Part shown: positions 1 through 8,887 of the stretch, in pieces
How the letters are laid out: each line of letters opens with the position of its first letter
Numbering within the stretch: position 1 is the first letter of the stretch
Assembly: GCF_001553955.1 (NCBI RefSeq)
Contig: NZ_CP014234.1
Span: 1,178,001 to 1,242,000, forward strand
Direction: 5' to 3'
Length of the DNA: 64,000 bases
Source of the DNA: Moraxella osloensis
GTDB taxonomy: Bacteria > Pseudomonadota > Gammaproteobacteria > Pseudomonadales > Moraxellaceae
Program-made: the position numbers and the translations under genes
Notes under the pieces: model-generated
What the model was told of the DNA's origin: nothing
What the model saw: only the letters and a program-made list of their open reading frames with translations
Database searches by the model: none

Positions 1-21
1 TCAGTCCATGCTAGTGTTAAA

Positions 22-1539
22 TCAATGAGATTGACTATCAAGACTGTCTGTCCAAACCAAGTGCCACGGACAAGGCGCTTGGGTAGCCAAATTCAGCTCA
101 CTGGCATCTGCCAGCCAAACACTGATATTTGGCAATAATAAAGCAAGCCGTTTTGGTGTTTGAGATGCCGTGAGCGCCTTTTCGTTGTTGTCCTCCAGAA
201 TGACCACTTTAGCAAATTGTCGCTCCCAGCTAGGAATGTCAAATCGTTGGCACAGTTTTTTAAACGATTGGTGAAACGATTGTGACAATAATTGAAAAGA
301 CTCATTTGGCAATACGGCTCTGCTAGCAAGCGCCAATTCTAGAGACAGCCCCACAGATAATGCCACATCGGCAGCCAAATTGGCTAATACCCTGTTATCT
401 GACTTGCCATGAATCGCCTTCACATAATCGGCATCAAGGCGGTATAACGTATCGCGGTATTTTCTAATTTCAATCCCCTGCCACTGCAAAATGGCTTGCT
501 GGTCTGTTTGCGCTGATTGTAGTAACCGCTCAATTTGTACAATCAATTGCCGAGTTGGGGCAAATTTTTGTGAGCCTTTGACCCAATGATGCAATAGGTT
601 AAAGCGTCTGGCTTGGCTCAGTGATTTTAGATTAAGGATATGCAAACATTGCTGATGACTTGTCCAGCCATTTGACCACTGGCATAGCGCCAAATCTTGT
701 TGATATTGCTCTTCGACTATACGCTGCGCTTCGGTTAGGTTTTGCTGAGTGCGGGTGATATTTTGCACTAGCTTATGGAAGCGCTCATCAAGGAGTGGCA
801 AAATCTGATTACGTAAAAAAGCGCGCTGATTAGCTACGCCAAAATTGGTAGGATCATCGACATAAGGGATATGTTGCGCTGCTACAAAGTCGCTAATCTC
901 ATCACGCGTTATCCCGAGCAACGGACGCCATAACCAAATGGGTGTGCCAAATTCGTGCTGCACCCCAAACGCCGTCATGCCTGTCAGCCCCGTCAATCCT
1001 GTCCCTTGGCATAGGTTCATCAACAAGGTCTCCACCTGATCGTTGGCGTGATGCGCCAAGGCAACAATGGCATTTTCGCCTGCAATCTGTATGATGGCAT
1101 GATAGCGGGCGGTTCTAGCTTGTTGTTCATTGACTTCCTGTGTACTGCCTTGTTGTTCATTGACTTGTTGTTCATGGTTAATTGTGCTATCGGCGGCATA
1201 AATTTGCTGCGATTGCCAATCGATACAAACGCTGTCATAGTCAATGTGGTGCTTGTGGCAATAGCCTTCTACCAGTTGTTGCCAGTCATCACTGATTTTT
1301 TGCAATTTATGATTGATATGAATGACATGAATCGGTAGTTGTAGCTGCTGACAGGCGAACAGTAATGCCATCGAGTCTCGCCCGCCACTGCACGCAATAA
1401 AAATTTTAGTGGTAGCCTTGGGGTGCGGGTTGATATGGGTTTGATAACTTTGCTGAGTCGCTTCAATAACAGGTGACATGGGGACAGGTGGCATAAGGAC
1501 AGATGACATAGGGATAGACGACATAGTGCTCAAGCTCAT
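22..1539 (-). CDS. tilS: tRNA(Ile)-lysidine synthase TilS
   Basis: TilS is a cytoplasmic enzyme that uses ATP to attach lysine to C34 of the CAU-anticodon tRNA-Ile, converting it to an AUA reader. The PP-loop motif SGGRDS lies near residue 50, followed by the usual N-type ATPase core and a C-terminal TilS-like region, about 505 residues in all. The start is uncertain. The frame is open from a TTG at 1584, but the first ATG is at 1539, and five further in-frame ATG codons follow within about 25 codons because the 5' end is built from a 15-bp degenerate tandem repeat. No clear Shine-Dalgarno decides among them. An Asn-Glu-Gln-Gln-rich insertion (DNA about 1110-1190) after the PP-loop region is also repetitive. 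It lies downstream of accA on the same strand. Confidence 0.93.
   Translation of the reverse strand: MSLSTMSSIPMSSVLMPPVPMSPVIEATQQSYQTHINPHPKATTKIFIACSGGRDSMALLFACQQLQLPIHVIHINHKLQKISDDWQQLVEGYCHKHHIDYDSVCIDWQSQQIYAADSTINHEQQVNEQQGSTQEVNEQQARTARYHAIIQIAGENAIVALAHHANDQVETLLMNLCQGTGLTGLTGMTAFGVQHEFGTPIWLWRPLLGITRDEISDFVAAQHIPYVDDPTNFGVANQRAFLRNQILPLLDERFHKLVQNITRTQQNLTEAQRIVEEQYQQDLALCQWSNGWTSHQQCLHILNLKSLSQARRFNLLHHWVKGSQKFAPTRQLIVQIERLLQSAQTDQQAILQWQGIEIRKYRDTLYRLDADYVKAIHGKSDNRVLANLAADVALSVGLSLELALASRAVLPNESFQLLSQSFHQSFKKLCQRFDIPSWERQFAKVVILEDNNEKALTASQTPKRLALLLPNISVWLADASELNLATQAPCPWHLVWTDSLDSQSH
1475..1534. repeat. 15-bp degenerate tandem repeat in the tilS 5' end
   Basis: Four consecutive 15-bp units (1475-1489, 1490-1504, 1505-1519, 1520-1534) resemble gacatggggacaggt. 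Read on the minus strand each unit contains an ATG in the tilS frame, giving the repeated Met-Ser/Pro-Ser/Pro peptide at the protein N-terminus. Confidence 0.8.
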
Positions 1540-1559
1540 GCGGCAAGAGAAAAACCAGG

Positions 1560-1602
1560 AAATAAAACAAGTGGGATAAAACAAATTGGATAAAATAATG
1601 GG
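1560..1602. repeat. Degenerate tandem repeat upstream of tilS
   Basis: Three imperfect units of about 14-15 bp with the core ataaaacaa(g/a)t(t)gg lie directly upstream of tilS, between tilS and accA. Confidence 0.6.
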
Positions 1603-1621
1603 CGCCTCAATAAACGCCCAT
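1591..1621 (-). terminator. Probable terminator of accA
   Basis: On the minus strand an atgggcg/cgcccat stem (1599-1605 with 1615-1621) is followed by a T-rich run. It lies just downstream of the accA stop codon. Confidence 0.55.
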
Positions 1622-1659
1622 GAATCATTAAAAATTAAAATAGGTTAAATCACTGACTA

Positions 1660-2469
1660 TCAAGCAGAGGCTTTTGGTAATGACACCGTAGAATTAAAGC
1701 TCATCAGTTTTTCATAGCGTTGTTGCAGACGCGTTTGCTCATCAAGCTTTATAAGCACCGCTAACTGTTGCTCAAGTGTGGCTTTAAGGTTGGTCATAGC
1801 CACATCGCTGTTAATATGCGCGCCCTCGCCTTCTGCGATGACTTCATCAATCAAGCCAAGGGATTTTAAATTTACCGCACTGAGTTTCAATGCCTCACTG
1901 GCTTGGGGCGCTTTTTCAGCCGTTTTCCATAGAATCGACGCACAACCTTCAGGCGAAATCACGGAATAAATGCTGTTTTCTAGCATATTGATACGATCAG
2001 CGACGCCGATCGCCAATGCACCGCCTGAACCCCCTTCACCGATTACCGTGGCAATCACAGGCACATTCAAGGATGAAAATACCGCAATACTTTGGGCAAT
2101 CGCTTGCGCTTGACCACGCTCTTCTGCACCTACGCCAGGATATGCGCCTTGGGTATCAATAAAGGTCAACACCGGCAATTTAAACCGTTCTGCCATTTGC
2201 ACCAGTCTAACTACTTTGCGGTAGCCTTCTGGGTTCGCCATACCAAAATTGTATTCAATACGCTCACGGGTGCTGCGACCGCGATGCTGACCAATCAGCA
2301 TGACAGGCTGGTCGTTAAACATCGCCATCCCGCCCAAAATCGCTTTGTCATCGGCATACGCGCGATCCCCTTGGAGCACATCAAATTCCGTAAACAGCTG
2401 GTTGGCATAATCCAAAAATAATGGTCGTTTTGCATGACGTGCAAGCTGTACTTTTTCCCAAACACTCAT
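1660..2469 (-). CDS. accA: Acetyl-CoA carboxylase carboxyltransferase subunit alpha
   Basis: AccA with AccD transfers the carboxyl group from carboxybiotin to acetyl-CoA, making malonyl-CoA for fatty-acid synthesis. The 269-residue protein contains the conserved crotonase-fold blocks [16 protein letters not shown] and [15 protein letters not shown], then [14 protein letters not shown]. It lacks the roughly 45-residue N-terminal extension of the E. coli protein; a short AccA is usual in Acinetobacter and relatives, so this is not a truncation. It starts at an ATG at 2469. It is followed by tilS, with a terminator-like hairpin between, and preceded by the ppx-type gene. The fabD/fabG/acpP genes of the same pathway lie about 23 kb away. 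Confidence 0.97.
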   Translation of the reverse strand: MSVWEKVQLARHAKRPLFLDYANQLFTEFDVLQGDRAYADDKAILGGMAMFNDQPVMLIGQHRGRSTRERIEYNFGMANPEGYRKVVRLVQMAERFKLPVLTFIDTQGAYPGVGAEERGQAQAIAQSIAVFSSLNVPVIATVIGEGGSGGALAIGVADRINMLENSIYSVISPEGCASILWKTAEKAPQASEALKLSAVNLKSLGLIDEVIAEGEGAHINSDVAMTNLKATLEQQLAVLIKLDEQTRLQQRYEKLMSFNSTVSLPKASA

Positions 2470-2557
2470 TGTCGTTATTCCCTTGTTTTACTGCGACTGT
2501 TGTCATCTCAAAAGAGTATGACAGACCTAAACGCTTAACTTTATTTAAAATTTAAAA

Positions 2558-2606
2558 ATTTGCTTAGCTGTTTGTTTAACTATTTACTTAGCCATTTGCT
2601 TACGCA
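2558..2606. repeat. Degenerate short repeat at the accA/ppx junction
   Basis: Imperfect repeats of a tttgcttagc-like unit (tttgcttagctg, tatttacttagcc, atttgcttacgc) span the spacer and the last codons of the ppx-type gene. Confidence 0.4.
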
Positions 2607-4123
2607 ATAGCTGGCTCATAAGTAGTAACGGATAAGCTCATGCCCCACTTTTGCCAAATATCAATTTCATCTTGCAAATCTGACAGCACAAGACTTGCGT
2701 TATCATCCGCTAAATTTACCGAAACTTCCCAAGTATGGTTATCTTTAGCCGCTAGCTGAATCGGTAGCGTATCATGTTTGCTACGGCTGTGATGCACCAG
2801 TACCGCTAGGCGTAAAATCAAAGTTAAATACACCAGATTATCACCGCCGACCATTTTGACTTCATCCAAACTATCAGGTTTTAATTTACGGCGATGGTGC
2901 ATTACTAGCTGTGACAAGCGTGTTTTATCCACTTGTGAAAACCCGTCAATATCCGAATTTTCTACCAAATAGGCACTGTGCCTGTGATAGCTACTATGGC
3001 TGATGGCAAGACCAATTTCATATAAATAGGCACCACGGCGAAGTAAATCCGCGTCTTCTTCATCAAGCCCCAAGCGATTTCTCACTTGGTCAAACAGCTG
3101 CTGCGCGGTACGTACCACACGTTTTGCTTGTTTTCTATCAACCGAATAACGCGTCATCAAGGCTTGTACACTGCGATCGCGTACATCTTCACTGGCAAAA
3201 CGCCCGAGCATGTCGTACATGACACCTTCACGCAGCGCACCATCTGAATAAGAGATGGTATCAATGCCCAAAACATTCATCGCTGCGAGCAGCACGGCGA
3301 CACCAGCCGGCAACACTACTTTACGGGTGTCTTTAATGTCGGCAAAATCAATATTGTCGATATGTTTTGCTTTAATCAGTAATTTTTGGATTTCTTTGAC
3401 ACCGCTGTAGGTCACACGAGCATTTTCATCGGCAAGTCCAAATTGCAGCAAAATTTGATTGACCGCTTTAATCGTGCCACTTGAGCCCGTGACACTGTCC
3501 CAGCCCGTTTTTTGGTACAAGCGGCTAATGCCAAGCACTTCTTTTCTCGCCGCAGCAATCGCTTTTTCAAACGCTTTTTCGGTGATAGCGCCGTCTGTAA
3601 AATAGGATTTGGTAAAGGCAACACAGCCCATTTGTAAGCTTTCGGTCAGAATCGGGTCAAAGCCTTTGCCAATAATAAACTCCGTCGAACCACCCCCAAT
3701 ATCAATCACCAAGCGTTTGTCGGTACTGGCATTGGTATGAGAAACACCCAAATAAATTAGACGCGCTTCTTCTCGCCCAGCAATGACTTCTAAGGGTTTG
3801 GGTAAAATTAAATTGGCTTGTCGAATAAATTCATCGGCATTCTTGGCTTGGCGCAGGGCATTGGTCGCCACAATCCGCAACCGCTGTGGTGAGACAGCGT
3901 CTAGTCGTCCAACAAAACGGGTCAAACAATCCAGCCCACGTTTTTGTGCCTCAAGCGACAAATAGTTGTTTTCATCAAGTCCAGCGGCAAGCTGCACTTT
4001 TTCTGACATTGATGCTAATTTGCGTACTTCCCCATGGTCTAACCGCGCGATGGCAAGATGAAAGCTATTTGAGCCAATATCAATGGCGGCCATAAGTTCG
4101 TTGTTAGCAAGTAAGTCAGGCAT
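2600..4123 (-). CDS. ppx: Exopolyphosphatase (Ppx/GppA family)
   Basis: Ppx/GppA phosphatases degrade inorganic polyphosphate processively or convert pppGpp to ppGpp. The 507-residue protein has the two actin-like ATPase-fold signatures: AAIDIGSNSFHLAIA near the N-terminus and the glycine-rich VIDIGGGSTEFIIG at about residues 139-152. A C-terminal HD-like helical region follows. The length matches full-length Ppx rather than the short two-domain form. It is divergent from trxA, the arrangement seen in Pseudomonas and Acinetobacter. Whether it acts on polyphosphate or pppGpp cannot be told from the sequence; polyphosphate is the default because of length and context. Confidence 0.9.
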   Translation of the reverse strand: MPDLLANNELMAAIDIGSNSFHLAIARLDHGEVRKLASMSEKVQLAAGLDENNYLSLEAQKRGLDCLTRFVGRLDAVSPQRLRIVATNALRQAKNADEFIRQANLILPKPLEVIAGREEARLIYLGVSHTNASTDKRLVIDIGGGSTEFIIGKGFDPILTESLQMGCVAFTKSYFTDGAITEKAFEKAIAAARKEVLGISRLYQKTGWDSVTGSSGTIKAVNQILLQFGLADENARVTYSGVKEIQKLLIKAKHIDNIDFADIKDTRKVVLPAGVAVLLAAMNVLGIDTISYSDGALREGVMYDMLGRFASEDVRDRSVQALMTRYSVDRKQAKRVVRTAQQLFDQVRNRLGLDEEDADLLRRGAYLYEIGLAISHSSYHRHSAYLVENSDIDGFSQVDKTRLSQLVMHHRRKLKPDSLDEVKMVGGDNLVYLTLILRLAVLVHHSRSKHDTLPIQLAAKDNHTWEVSVNLADDNASLVLSDLQDEIDIWQKWGMSLSVTTYEPAIA

Positions 4124-4617
4124 ATTTCACTTAGTGTCGGTTAAAGTCAATAATTCGATTAAACACCATTTTACGCATTTTCACCCTTGAGTAAAAGCCA
4201 TTTTATTGCAACTGCCATTTTTGCCTCCTCCCATGCCTGTCCATCGGTGAAAAAAATTGACTGTAATATTTTCTAAAAAATTCTATCGTTACAATCATTT
4301 AGATACAATTAATTAGATGCCATTAATGTTTCTTATCATAACTATCAAAACAATTAACCATAGCCATACCCTGTTTTGGGGTTGTGTTATGCTAATATGA
4401 CCCTATCATGATAATCACTATAAAGTAATTTGCCGTTGGGTGTCTGTTTAATAGATTTCATTATCCTATCATTGTTTCTATCACTGTTTGATTGTATCCA
4501 ATATTAAGATTTTTTTATTAGGCAAAAACAAGCACTGGGCAAAAACAAGGGTTTGGGTCATTACTTAACCGTAATCCAAAACCTAACAGTTAACAACATC
4601 AACACGTAGGAGTTACT
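4124..4617. other. ppx/trxA divergent intergenic region
   Basis: This 494-bp AT-rich spacer contains no convincing gene. It carries two small degenerate tandem repeats: 13-bp units at 4465-4477 and 4478-4490 (cctatcattgttt-like) and 16-bp units at 4521-4536 and 4537-4552 (ggcaaaaacaag-like). The trxA promoter should lie here, but I cannot place it with confidence. Confidence 0.6.
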
Positions 4618-4941
4618 ATGTCTTCAGTTATTCATGCCGATGAAGGTACTTTTGAAAAAGCAGTACTACAATCAGATACCCCAGTATTGGTCGATTTTTG
4701 GGCAACTTGGTGTGGTCCATGTAAAGCCATCGCACCTGTATTAGACGAGCTTTCCTCAGAATATGAGGGTAAAGCGCGAATCGTTAAAATCGACGTTGAC
4801 CAAAATCCAAACCTAGCCGCGCAATATGGTATCCGTAGTATCCCTACCTTATTTGTGTTTAAAAACGGTGAAAAAGTGGATGCCACTATGGGTATGCAAC
4901 CAAAAGCCCAATTAGCTGCCCTTATCAACAAACACCTATAA
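4618..4941 (+). CDS. trxA: Thioredoxin 1
   Basis: Thioredoxin is the small cytoplasmic dithiol reductant for ribonucleotide reductase, methionine sulfoxide reductases and other targets. The 107-residue protein carries the WCGPC redox motif at residues 31-35, the cis-proline block RSIPTLFVFKNG and the full thioredoxin fold length. The start is set by a strong ribosome-binding site (taggag, 6 bases before ATG). It is divergent from ppx and upstream of rho in the same direction, but a MITE-like element and a terminator separate trxA from rho, so the two are probably transcribed separately. MsrB encoded at 61.9 kb may draw on it. Confidence 0.98.
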   Translation: MSSVIHADEGTFEKAVLQSDTPVLVDFWATWCGPCKAIAPVLDELSSEYEGKARIVKIDVDQNPNLAAQYGIRSIPTLFVFKNGEKVDATMGMQPKAQLAALINKHL

Positions 4942-4959
4942 TCGCTAGGGGAAGAATCA

Positions 4960-5136
4960 CTAGGGCGTGTCCCTATTTGGATAATGAGGCTAAAAATAGA
5001 CTAAATCGCCAGCAAAACAAGGCAAATTGTGCAGATAATATTGGAATATTGTCAAACAATTTAACGCAGTTTTGCCAGATTTAGGCATATTTAGGCCATT
5101 AAAAATACTTTGTTCCGAATTAGGGACACGCCCTAG
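4960..5136. mobile_element. MITE-like element with CTAG target duplication
   Basis: The terminal inverted repeats ggcgtgtccctatttgg (from 4964) and ccgaattagggacacgcc (ending 5132) bound a 169-bp non-coding element. It is flanked on both sides by CTAG (4960-4963 and 5133-5136), which fits a 4-bp target duplication. Internal sequence continues the imperfect dyad (gactaaatcgccagcaaaac against the complement of gttttgccagatttagg). A CTAG-type target and these ends suggest mobilisation by an IS5-superfamily transposase; that attribution is inference. It contains no ORF and no second copy was seen in the window. Confidence 0.75.
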
Positions 5137-5168
5137 CATAGGTTAAATTGAATTGTTACAATTGTTAC

Positions 5169-5202
5169 ATTGGTAACTGTCTGTTTTTTGATAGTTACCA
5201 AT
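5169..5202. other. Stem-loop downstream of trxA
   Basis: The arms attggtaactgtc and gatagttaccaat pair over 13 positions with one G-U, around a T-rich loop. It could be an RNA-stabilising or rho-leader structure; no T-run follows directly. Confidence 0.5.
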
Positions 5203-5210
5203 GAGATTCG

Positions 5211-5252
5211 CCGCGATTTTGATACTTGTGAGTAAAAAAATCGCGGTTTTTT
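5211..5252 (+). terminator. Rho-independent terminator between trxA and rho
   Basis: The arms ccgcgatttt and aaaatcgcgg are followed by six T residues. It ends trxA transcription and isolates the rho promoter. Confidence 0.85.
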
Positions 5253-5263
5253 ATGTCGATACA

Positions 5264-5293
5264 TTGACAAATGAATATGTCAAGTCGTATAGT
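5264..5293 (+). promoter_or_regulatory. Sigma-70-type promoter of rho
   Basis: TTGACA (5264-5269) and TATAGT (5288-5293) are separated by 18 bp and lie just after the terminator. They imply a rho leader of more than 200 nt, consistent with the Rho autoregulation known in other bacteria. Confidence 0.75.
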
Positions 5294-5524
5294 GTGTTTC
5301 ACAAAATAACTATCTTATCGATATGCTTAACGTCACGTTAGCAGGCATTTACTATTATTTGGTTTAGTTGGTATTGTCTGTTTGCAACGCTTAGTTAATC
5401 ATTTCAAACGTTTCTAGTTTTTTCTCTTTACATTCTCTTCACCCCTACTGTCTTAAAACGATGCAGCGCCTTTACTCGACTCACGTTTTGAGGTGGTTCA
5501 AAATTAGTTATTGATGATTTACCT

Positions 5525-6793
5525 ATGAATTTGACTGAACTCAAAAAAAAATCGATTGCTGAATTGTTGTTGATTAGCGAGCAAATGGGTCTAGAAAACA
5601 TGGCCCGTAGTCGCAAACAAGATATCATTTTTGCCATTTTAAAAACCCATGCCCGAAACGGTGAAGCTATCTATGGGGATGGCGTGCTTGAGATTTTGCC
5701 CGATGGCTTTGGTTTTTTACGATCGTCGGAAGGCTCTTATCTAGCAGGTCCCGATGATATCTATGTGAGTCCGAGCCAAATTCGTCGTTTCAATCTCAAG
5801 ACGGGTGACTCCATCGCTGGTACGATTCGCCCACCCAAGGATTCTGAGCGTTATTTTGCCCTATTAAAAGTCAACGAAATCAACTTTGACACCCCAGATC
5901 GCTCTCGCCACAAACTGATTTTTGAAAACTTAACCCCACTTTTCCCCACCCAGCAGCTTCGCCTAGAACTCGGCAACGGTACCACAGAAGACTTAACGGG
6001 TCGTATCATTGACTTGATTGCCCCGATTGGTAAAGGTCAACGCTCGATTATCGTCGCGCCACCAAAAGCGGGTAAAACCGTATTGCTACAATCCATCGCG
6101 CAATCCATCACCAAAAACAACCCAGAATGTTATCTCATCGTGCTGCTCATTGACGAGCGTCCTGAAGAAGTGACCGAAATGCAGCGCACGGTGCGTGGTG
6201 AAGTGGTCGCATCGACCTTTGATGAGCCGCCAGCCCGTCACGTACAAGTTGCCGAAATGGTGATTGAAAAAGCCAAACGCTTGGTTGAGCACAAACAAGA
6301 CGTGGTGATTTTACTTGACTCCATTACGCGTCTAGCCCGCGCCTATAATACGGTTTTGCCTTCATCTGGCAAAGTACTAACGGGTGGTGTTGATGCCAAT
6401 GCTTTAGAACGCCCAAAACGCTTTTTTGGTGCCGCGCGTAATGTCGAAGAAGGCGGTAGCTTGACCATTATTTCAACCGCTTTGATTGACACAGGCAGTA
6501 CCATGGATAAGGTAATTTATGAGGAGTTTAAGGGGACAGGTAACCAAGAAATTACCCTTGAGCGAGACATTGCCGAAAAACGGGTATTCCCTGCCATCAA
6601 TATCAAAAAATCGGGCACTCGCCGTGAAGAGCGTTTGATGGATGAAGCAATGCTACGCAAAGTATGGATTCTGCGCAAACTGCTACACCCCATGGATGAA
6701 TTACAAGCCACTGAGTTTTTGCTAGAAAAACTTAAAGACTCAAAAACCAATGATGAATTCTTTGAGCAAATGACGCGTAAAGATAAATCTTAA
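5525..6793 (+). CDS. rho: Transcription termination factor Rho
   Basis: Rho is the hexameric RNA-dependent ATPase and helicase that terminates transcription at rut-containing RNAs. The 422-residue protein begins [11 protein letters not shown], matching the usual family start. It has the N-terminal helix bundle and CSD-type RNA-binding domain (block DGFGFLRS near residues 60-67), Walker [10 protein letters not shown] and Walker [17 protein letters not shown]. No insertion or truncation is seen. The leader from the putative promoter at 5264 is about 220 nt. A hairpin terminator at 6839-6866 separates it from the convergent metallopeptidase gene. Confidence 0.99.
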   Translation: MNLTELKKKSIAELLLISEQMGLENMARSRKQDIIFAILKTHARNGEAIYGDGVLEILPDGFGFLRSSEGSYLAGPDDIYVSPSQIRRFNLKTGDSIAGTIRPPKDSERYFALLKVNEINFDTPDRSRHKLIFENLTPLFPTQQLRLELGNGTTEDLTGRIIDLIAPIGKGQRSIIVAPPKAGKTVLLQSIAQSITKNNPECYLIVLLIDERPEEVTEMQRTVRGEVVASTFDEPPARHVQVAEMVIEKAKRLVEHKQDVVILLDSITRLARAYNTVLPSSGKVLTGGVDANALERPKRFFGAARNVEEGGSLTIISTALIDTGSTMDKVIYEEFKGTGNQEITLERDIAEKRVFPAINIKKSGTRREERLMDEAMLRKVWILRKLLHPMDELQATEFLLEKLKDSKTNDEFFEQMTRKDKS

Positions 6794-6838
6794 TCATGTT
6801 ACCGCTTAATCGTATTAATTAGCTGACTTATAAAAATA

Positions 6839-6866
6839 AAAAAGCTCAACCTGGTGTTGAGCTTTT
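6839..6866. terminator. Bidirectional terminator, rho / metallopeptidase
   Basis: The arms aaaaagctcaac and gttgagcttttt form a perfect stem with A/T tails on both strands, between two convergent genes. Confidence 0.85.
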
Positions 6867-6916
6867 TGTTGGCGTCTTTTTTATTGGCATCCTTTGCGCT
6901 TAAATCACACCGCTAC

Positions 6917-7801
6917 TTAAATTGCACCACTAAAAGTATCGCATTGGTTAATATCACCCGATTTTAGACCGCGTGAAAACCATGTCATACGTTGTTGACT
7001 GGTACCATGGGTGAAACTATCAGGCACCGCTGCTCGGCCACTGGCTTGGGCTAAACGGTCATCACCGATTTGCTGCGCCGCATTAATCGCTTCTTCAATA
7101 TCGCCTTGCTCCAAGAATTGAACACGCTGTTGGTTACGGTTTGCCCAAACACCCGCAAAACAGTCTGCTTGTAGTTCTTGACGCACTGATAAATTGTTGG
7201 CTTGTGCTTGCGTGGCACGGCGACTGGCTTCATCTACTTTTTGGCTAATACCTAACTGATTTTGTACATGGTGACCCACCTCGTGAGCAATCACATAAGC
7301 CTGTGCAAAGTCACCTGCTTTACCTTGGTTTTGTGCATCACCTGAGCCATTTTGGTCACCTGTAATACCCAATTTTTGGCGCATTTCTTGGAAAAAACTG
7401 GTATCAAGATAGATGCGTTGGTCAGCAGGACAGTAAAAAGGCCCTGTCGCTGAAGACGCATTACCACAACCCGAACGTACCATACCATTAAATAACACTA
7501 ATTTAGGCTGTTGGTATTGCATATTGTTTTCACTAAAAATCTGACCCCACACTTCTTCCGTGTCTTTTAACACCACTGAGACAAATTTTTGGTCGCGGTC
7601 AGCCGTTTGCTGGTCAAGGGTTTGTTGACCGCTACTATTGCCACCTGTGATTGCAGAACCTGTTTGCATCGCAGTCATAGGATTCATACCAAACACCAGC
7701 CATAAAATCAAACCAATGATAATAGTACCAATACCGCCACCCACGGCTTTACCGCCGCTGACTAATACATTCGAGCTACCATCACGATCTTCCCACTTCA
7801 T
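6917..7801 (-). CDS. ypfJ: Neutral zinc metallopeptidase (YpfJ family)
   Basis: This 294-residue protein belongs to the predicted neutral zinc metallopeptidase family typified by E. coli YpfJ. It has a short charged N-terminus (MKWEDRDGSSNV), one membrane segment around residues 20-42 and a periplasmic domain. That domain carries the zinc-binding HEVGHHVQ motif and, downstream, LQADCFAGVWA with the third-ligand acidic residue. Conserved cysteines flank SGCGNASSATGPFYC. The start is supported by a ggaggt site 8 bases upstream. The substrate is unknown in the family. It stands alone, convergent with rho. Confidence 0.9.
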   Translation of the reverse strand: MKWEDRDGSSNVLVSGGKAVGGGIGTIIIGLILWLVFGMNPMTAMQTGSAITGGNSSGQQTLDQQTADRDQKFVSVVLKDTEEVWGQIFSENNMQYQQPKLVLFNGMVRSGCGNASSATGPFYCPADQRIYLDTSFFQEMRQKLGITGDQNGSGDAQNQGKAGDFAQAYVIAHEVGHHVQNQLGISQKVDEASRRATQAQANNLSVRQELQADCFAGVWANRNQQRVQFLEQGDIEEAINAAQQIGDDRLAQASGRAAVPDSFTHGTSQQRMTWFSRGLKSGDINQCDTFSGAI

Positions 7802-8378
7802 ACCAATACCTCCTTAAATACTATCTTGCTTTTATAATATGCTTATTTTGGCATTGTAGCATTTTGCCTAAAAATTACTGTGTGAAATCGTAGTTTTATA
7901 CAGATTTTTGACAATAAACCCTAACAATATACCACTAATGTAACTTATTATTACCTATCTATAATCTGCCAAACCTGATTAAAATTAACCATTTATTGCC
8001 AAAAAAAAATTATTTTTTAGGCATTATTTAATACAGTACGGGAAATAGAAAAAATTTTGTAAATTTACAAAAATAAAGATATCCTTGCCAGATTTTTATG
8101 CGTATAATACGTCATTTTCTGCGAAAAGCTAAAAGAAGATATCTTTTTCGTACGATATTAATAAGTCCAAAAAGTTGTATTTGTGATTACGGTGTTATTT
8201 TGTTACAACCTTTTATCAGATTTATTATATTTTTTTATACGAAAGTTATTTTATCTTGACTAAGTTTCAGCTACAATATCACCAGTTTCATGTCCCGTGT
8301 GTCTTTAATTCTAAATAAACGCTTTATTTAGAGTATCGTCGAGTGAATACGGGGTTATTTTCTTTAGGAGAACACGTA
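7802..8378. other. AT-rich intergenic region upstream of the small lipoprotein
   Basis: About 575 bp of very AT-rich DNA with no coding signal. A perfect dyad, tctaaataaa-cgc-tttatttaga (8310-8332), lies about 46 bp upstream of the lipoprotein start and may be an operator or a 5' UTR hairpin. A TATAAT hexamer occurs at about 8104, but I see no matching -35 box. Confidence 0.5.
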
Positions 8379-8699
8379 ATGAACATTAAATTAATCGCTG
8401 TATCAAGTTTAGTTGCTGCATCTTTAGCTATGACTGCATGTAGCAAAAAAGAAGAAGCTGCACCAGCTGCTGCATCTACTACTGCTTCAACTACAGTTGC
8501 TTCATCAACTACGACTACCATTGTTGAAGCTTCTGCACCTGCAGTAACTGCATCTGCTGCAACTGTTAACGCTTCTACTGTTGTAGTAGAAACTGCATCT
8601 GCTGCTGCACCAGATTCTGCTGTTGCTGACGCTGCTAACCAAGTTGCTGATGCTGCTGCTGCAAATGTTGCTGATGCTTCTGCATCTGCTGCAAAATAA
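8379..8699 (+). CDS. Small Ala/Thr/Val-rich lipoprotein, unknown function
   Basis: This 106-residue protein has a short positive N-region, a hydrophobic core and a lipobox MTAC, with the lipidated cysteine at residue 21. It should be sorted to an envelope membrane. After Cys-Ser-Lys-Lys-Glu-Glu the rest is a low-complexity chain rich in Ala, Ser, Thr and Val, with no recognisable domain, and the codon use is strongly biased to GCT/GCA. The ATG at 8379 has a taggag site 8 bases upstream; an in-frame GTG at 8343 is less likely. A good terminator follows. High expression is inferred from the biased codons and strong signals. It resembles the N-terminal parts of the lipoproteins at 28893 and 45499. 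Confidence 0.8.
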   Translation: MNIKLIAVSSLVAASLAMTACSKKEEAAPAAASTTASTTVASSTTTTIVEASAPAVTASAATVNASTVVVETASAAAPDSAVADAANQVADAAAANVADASASAAK

Positions 8700-8718
8700 T
8701 CAGTTTTTTAAACTGAAC

Positions 8719-8749
8719 AAAAAGGAAACCCAAGCGGTTTCCTTTTTTT
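8719..8749 (+). terminator. Terminator of the small lipoprotein gene
   Basis: The arms aaaggaaacc and ggtttccttt are followed by a T run. Confidence 0.85.
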
Positions 8750-8785
8750 ATGGTTAAAGATTTTGTATGGCATAAAATTTTTAAT

Positions 8786-8807
8786 AAAGTGGGTCATTGC
8801 CCACTTT
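8786..8807 (-). terminator. Terminator of the ccm operon
   Basis: The hairpin aaagtgggtcattgcccacttt is followed on the minus strand by an AT-rich run, about 80 bp downstream of the ccmE stop. Confidence 0.55.
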
Positions 8808-8835
8808 CTTAGCTCTATAGCTTTGTTAGCCAGCT

Positions 8836-8884
8836 GATTTTTTAGCTAATTAATTTTTTAGCTAATTGGCTTTTTAGCTAAGTG
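8836..8884. repeat. 17-bp degenerate tandem repeat downstream of ccmE
   Basis: Three units (8836-8852, 8853-8869, 8870-8884) resemble gattttttagctaatta. They end within a few bases of the ccmE stop codon. Confidence 0.75.
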
Positions 8885-8887
8885 AAT

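Noticed and set aside
1660-2469. accA truncated at its 5' end
   Set aside because: A short N-terminus is normal for AccA in Acinetobacter and relatives.
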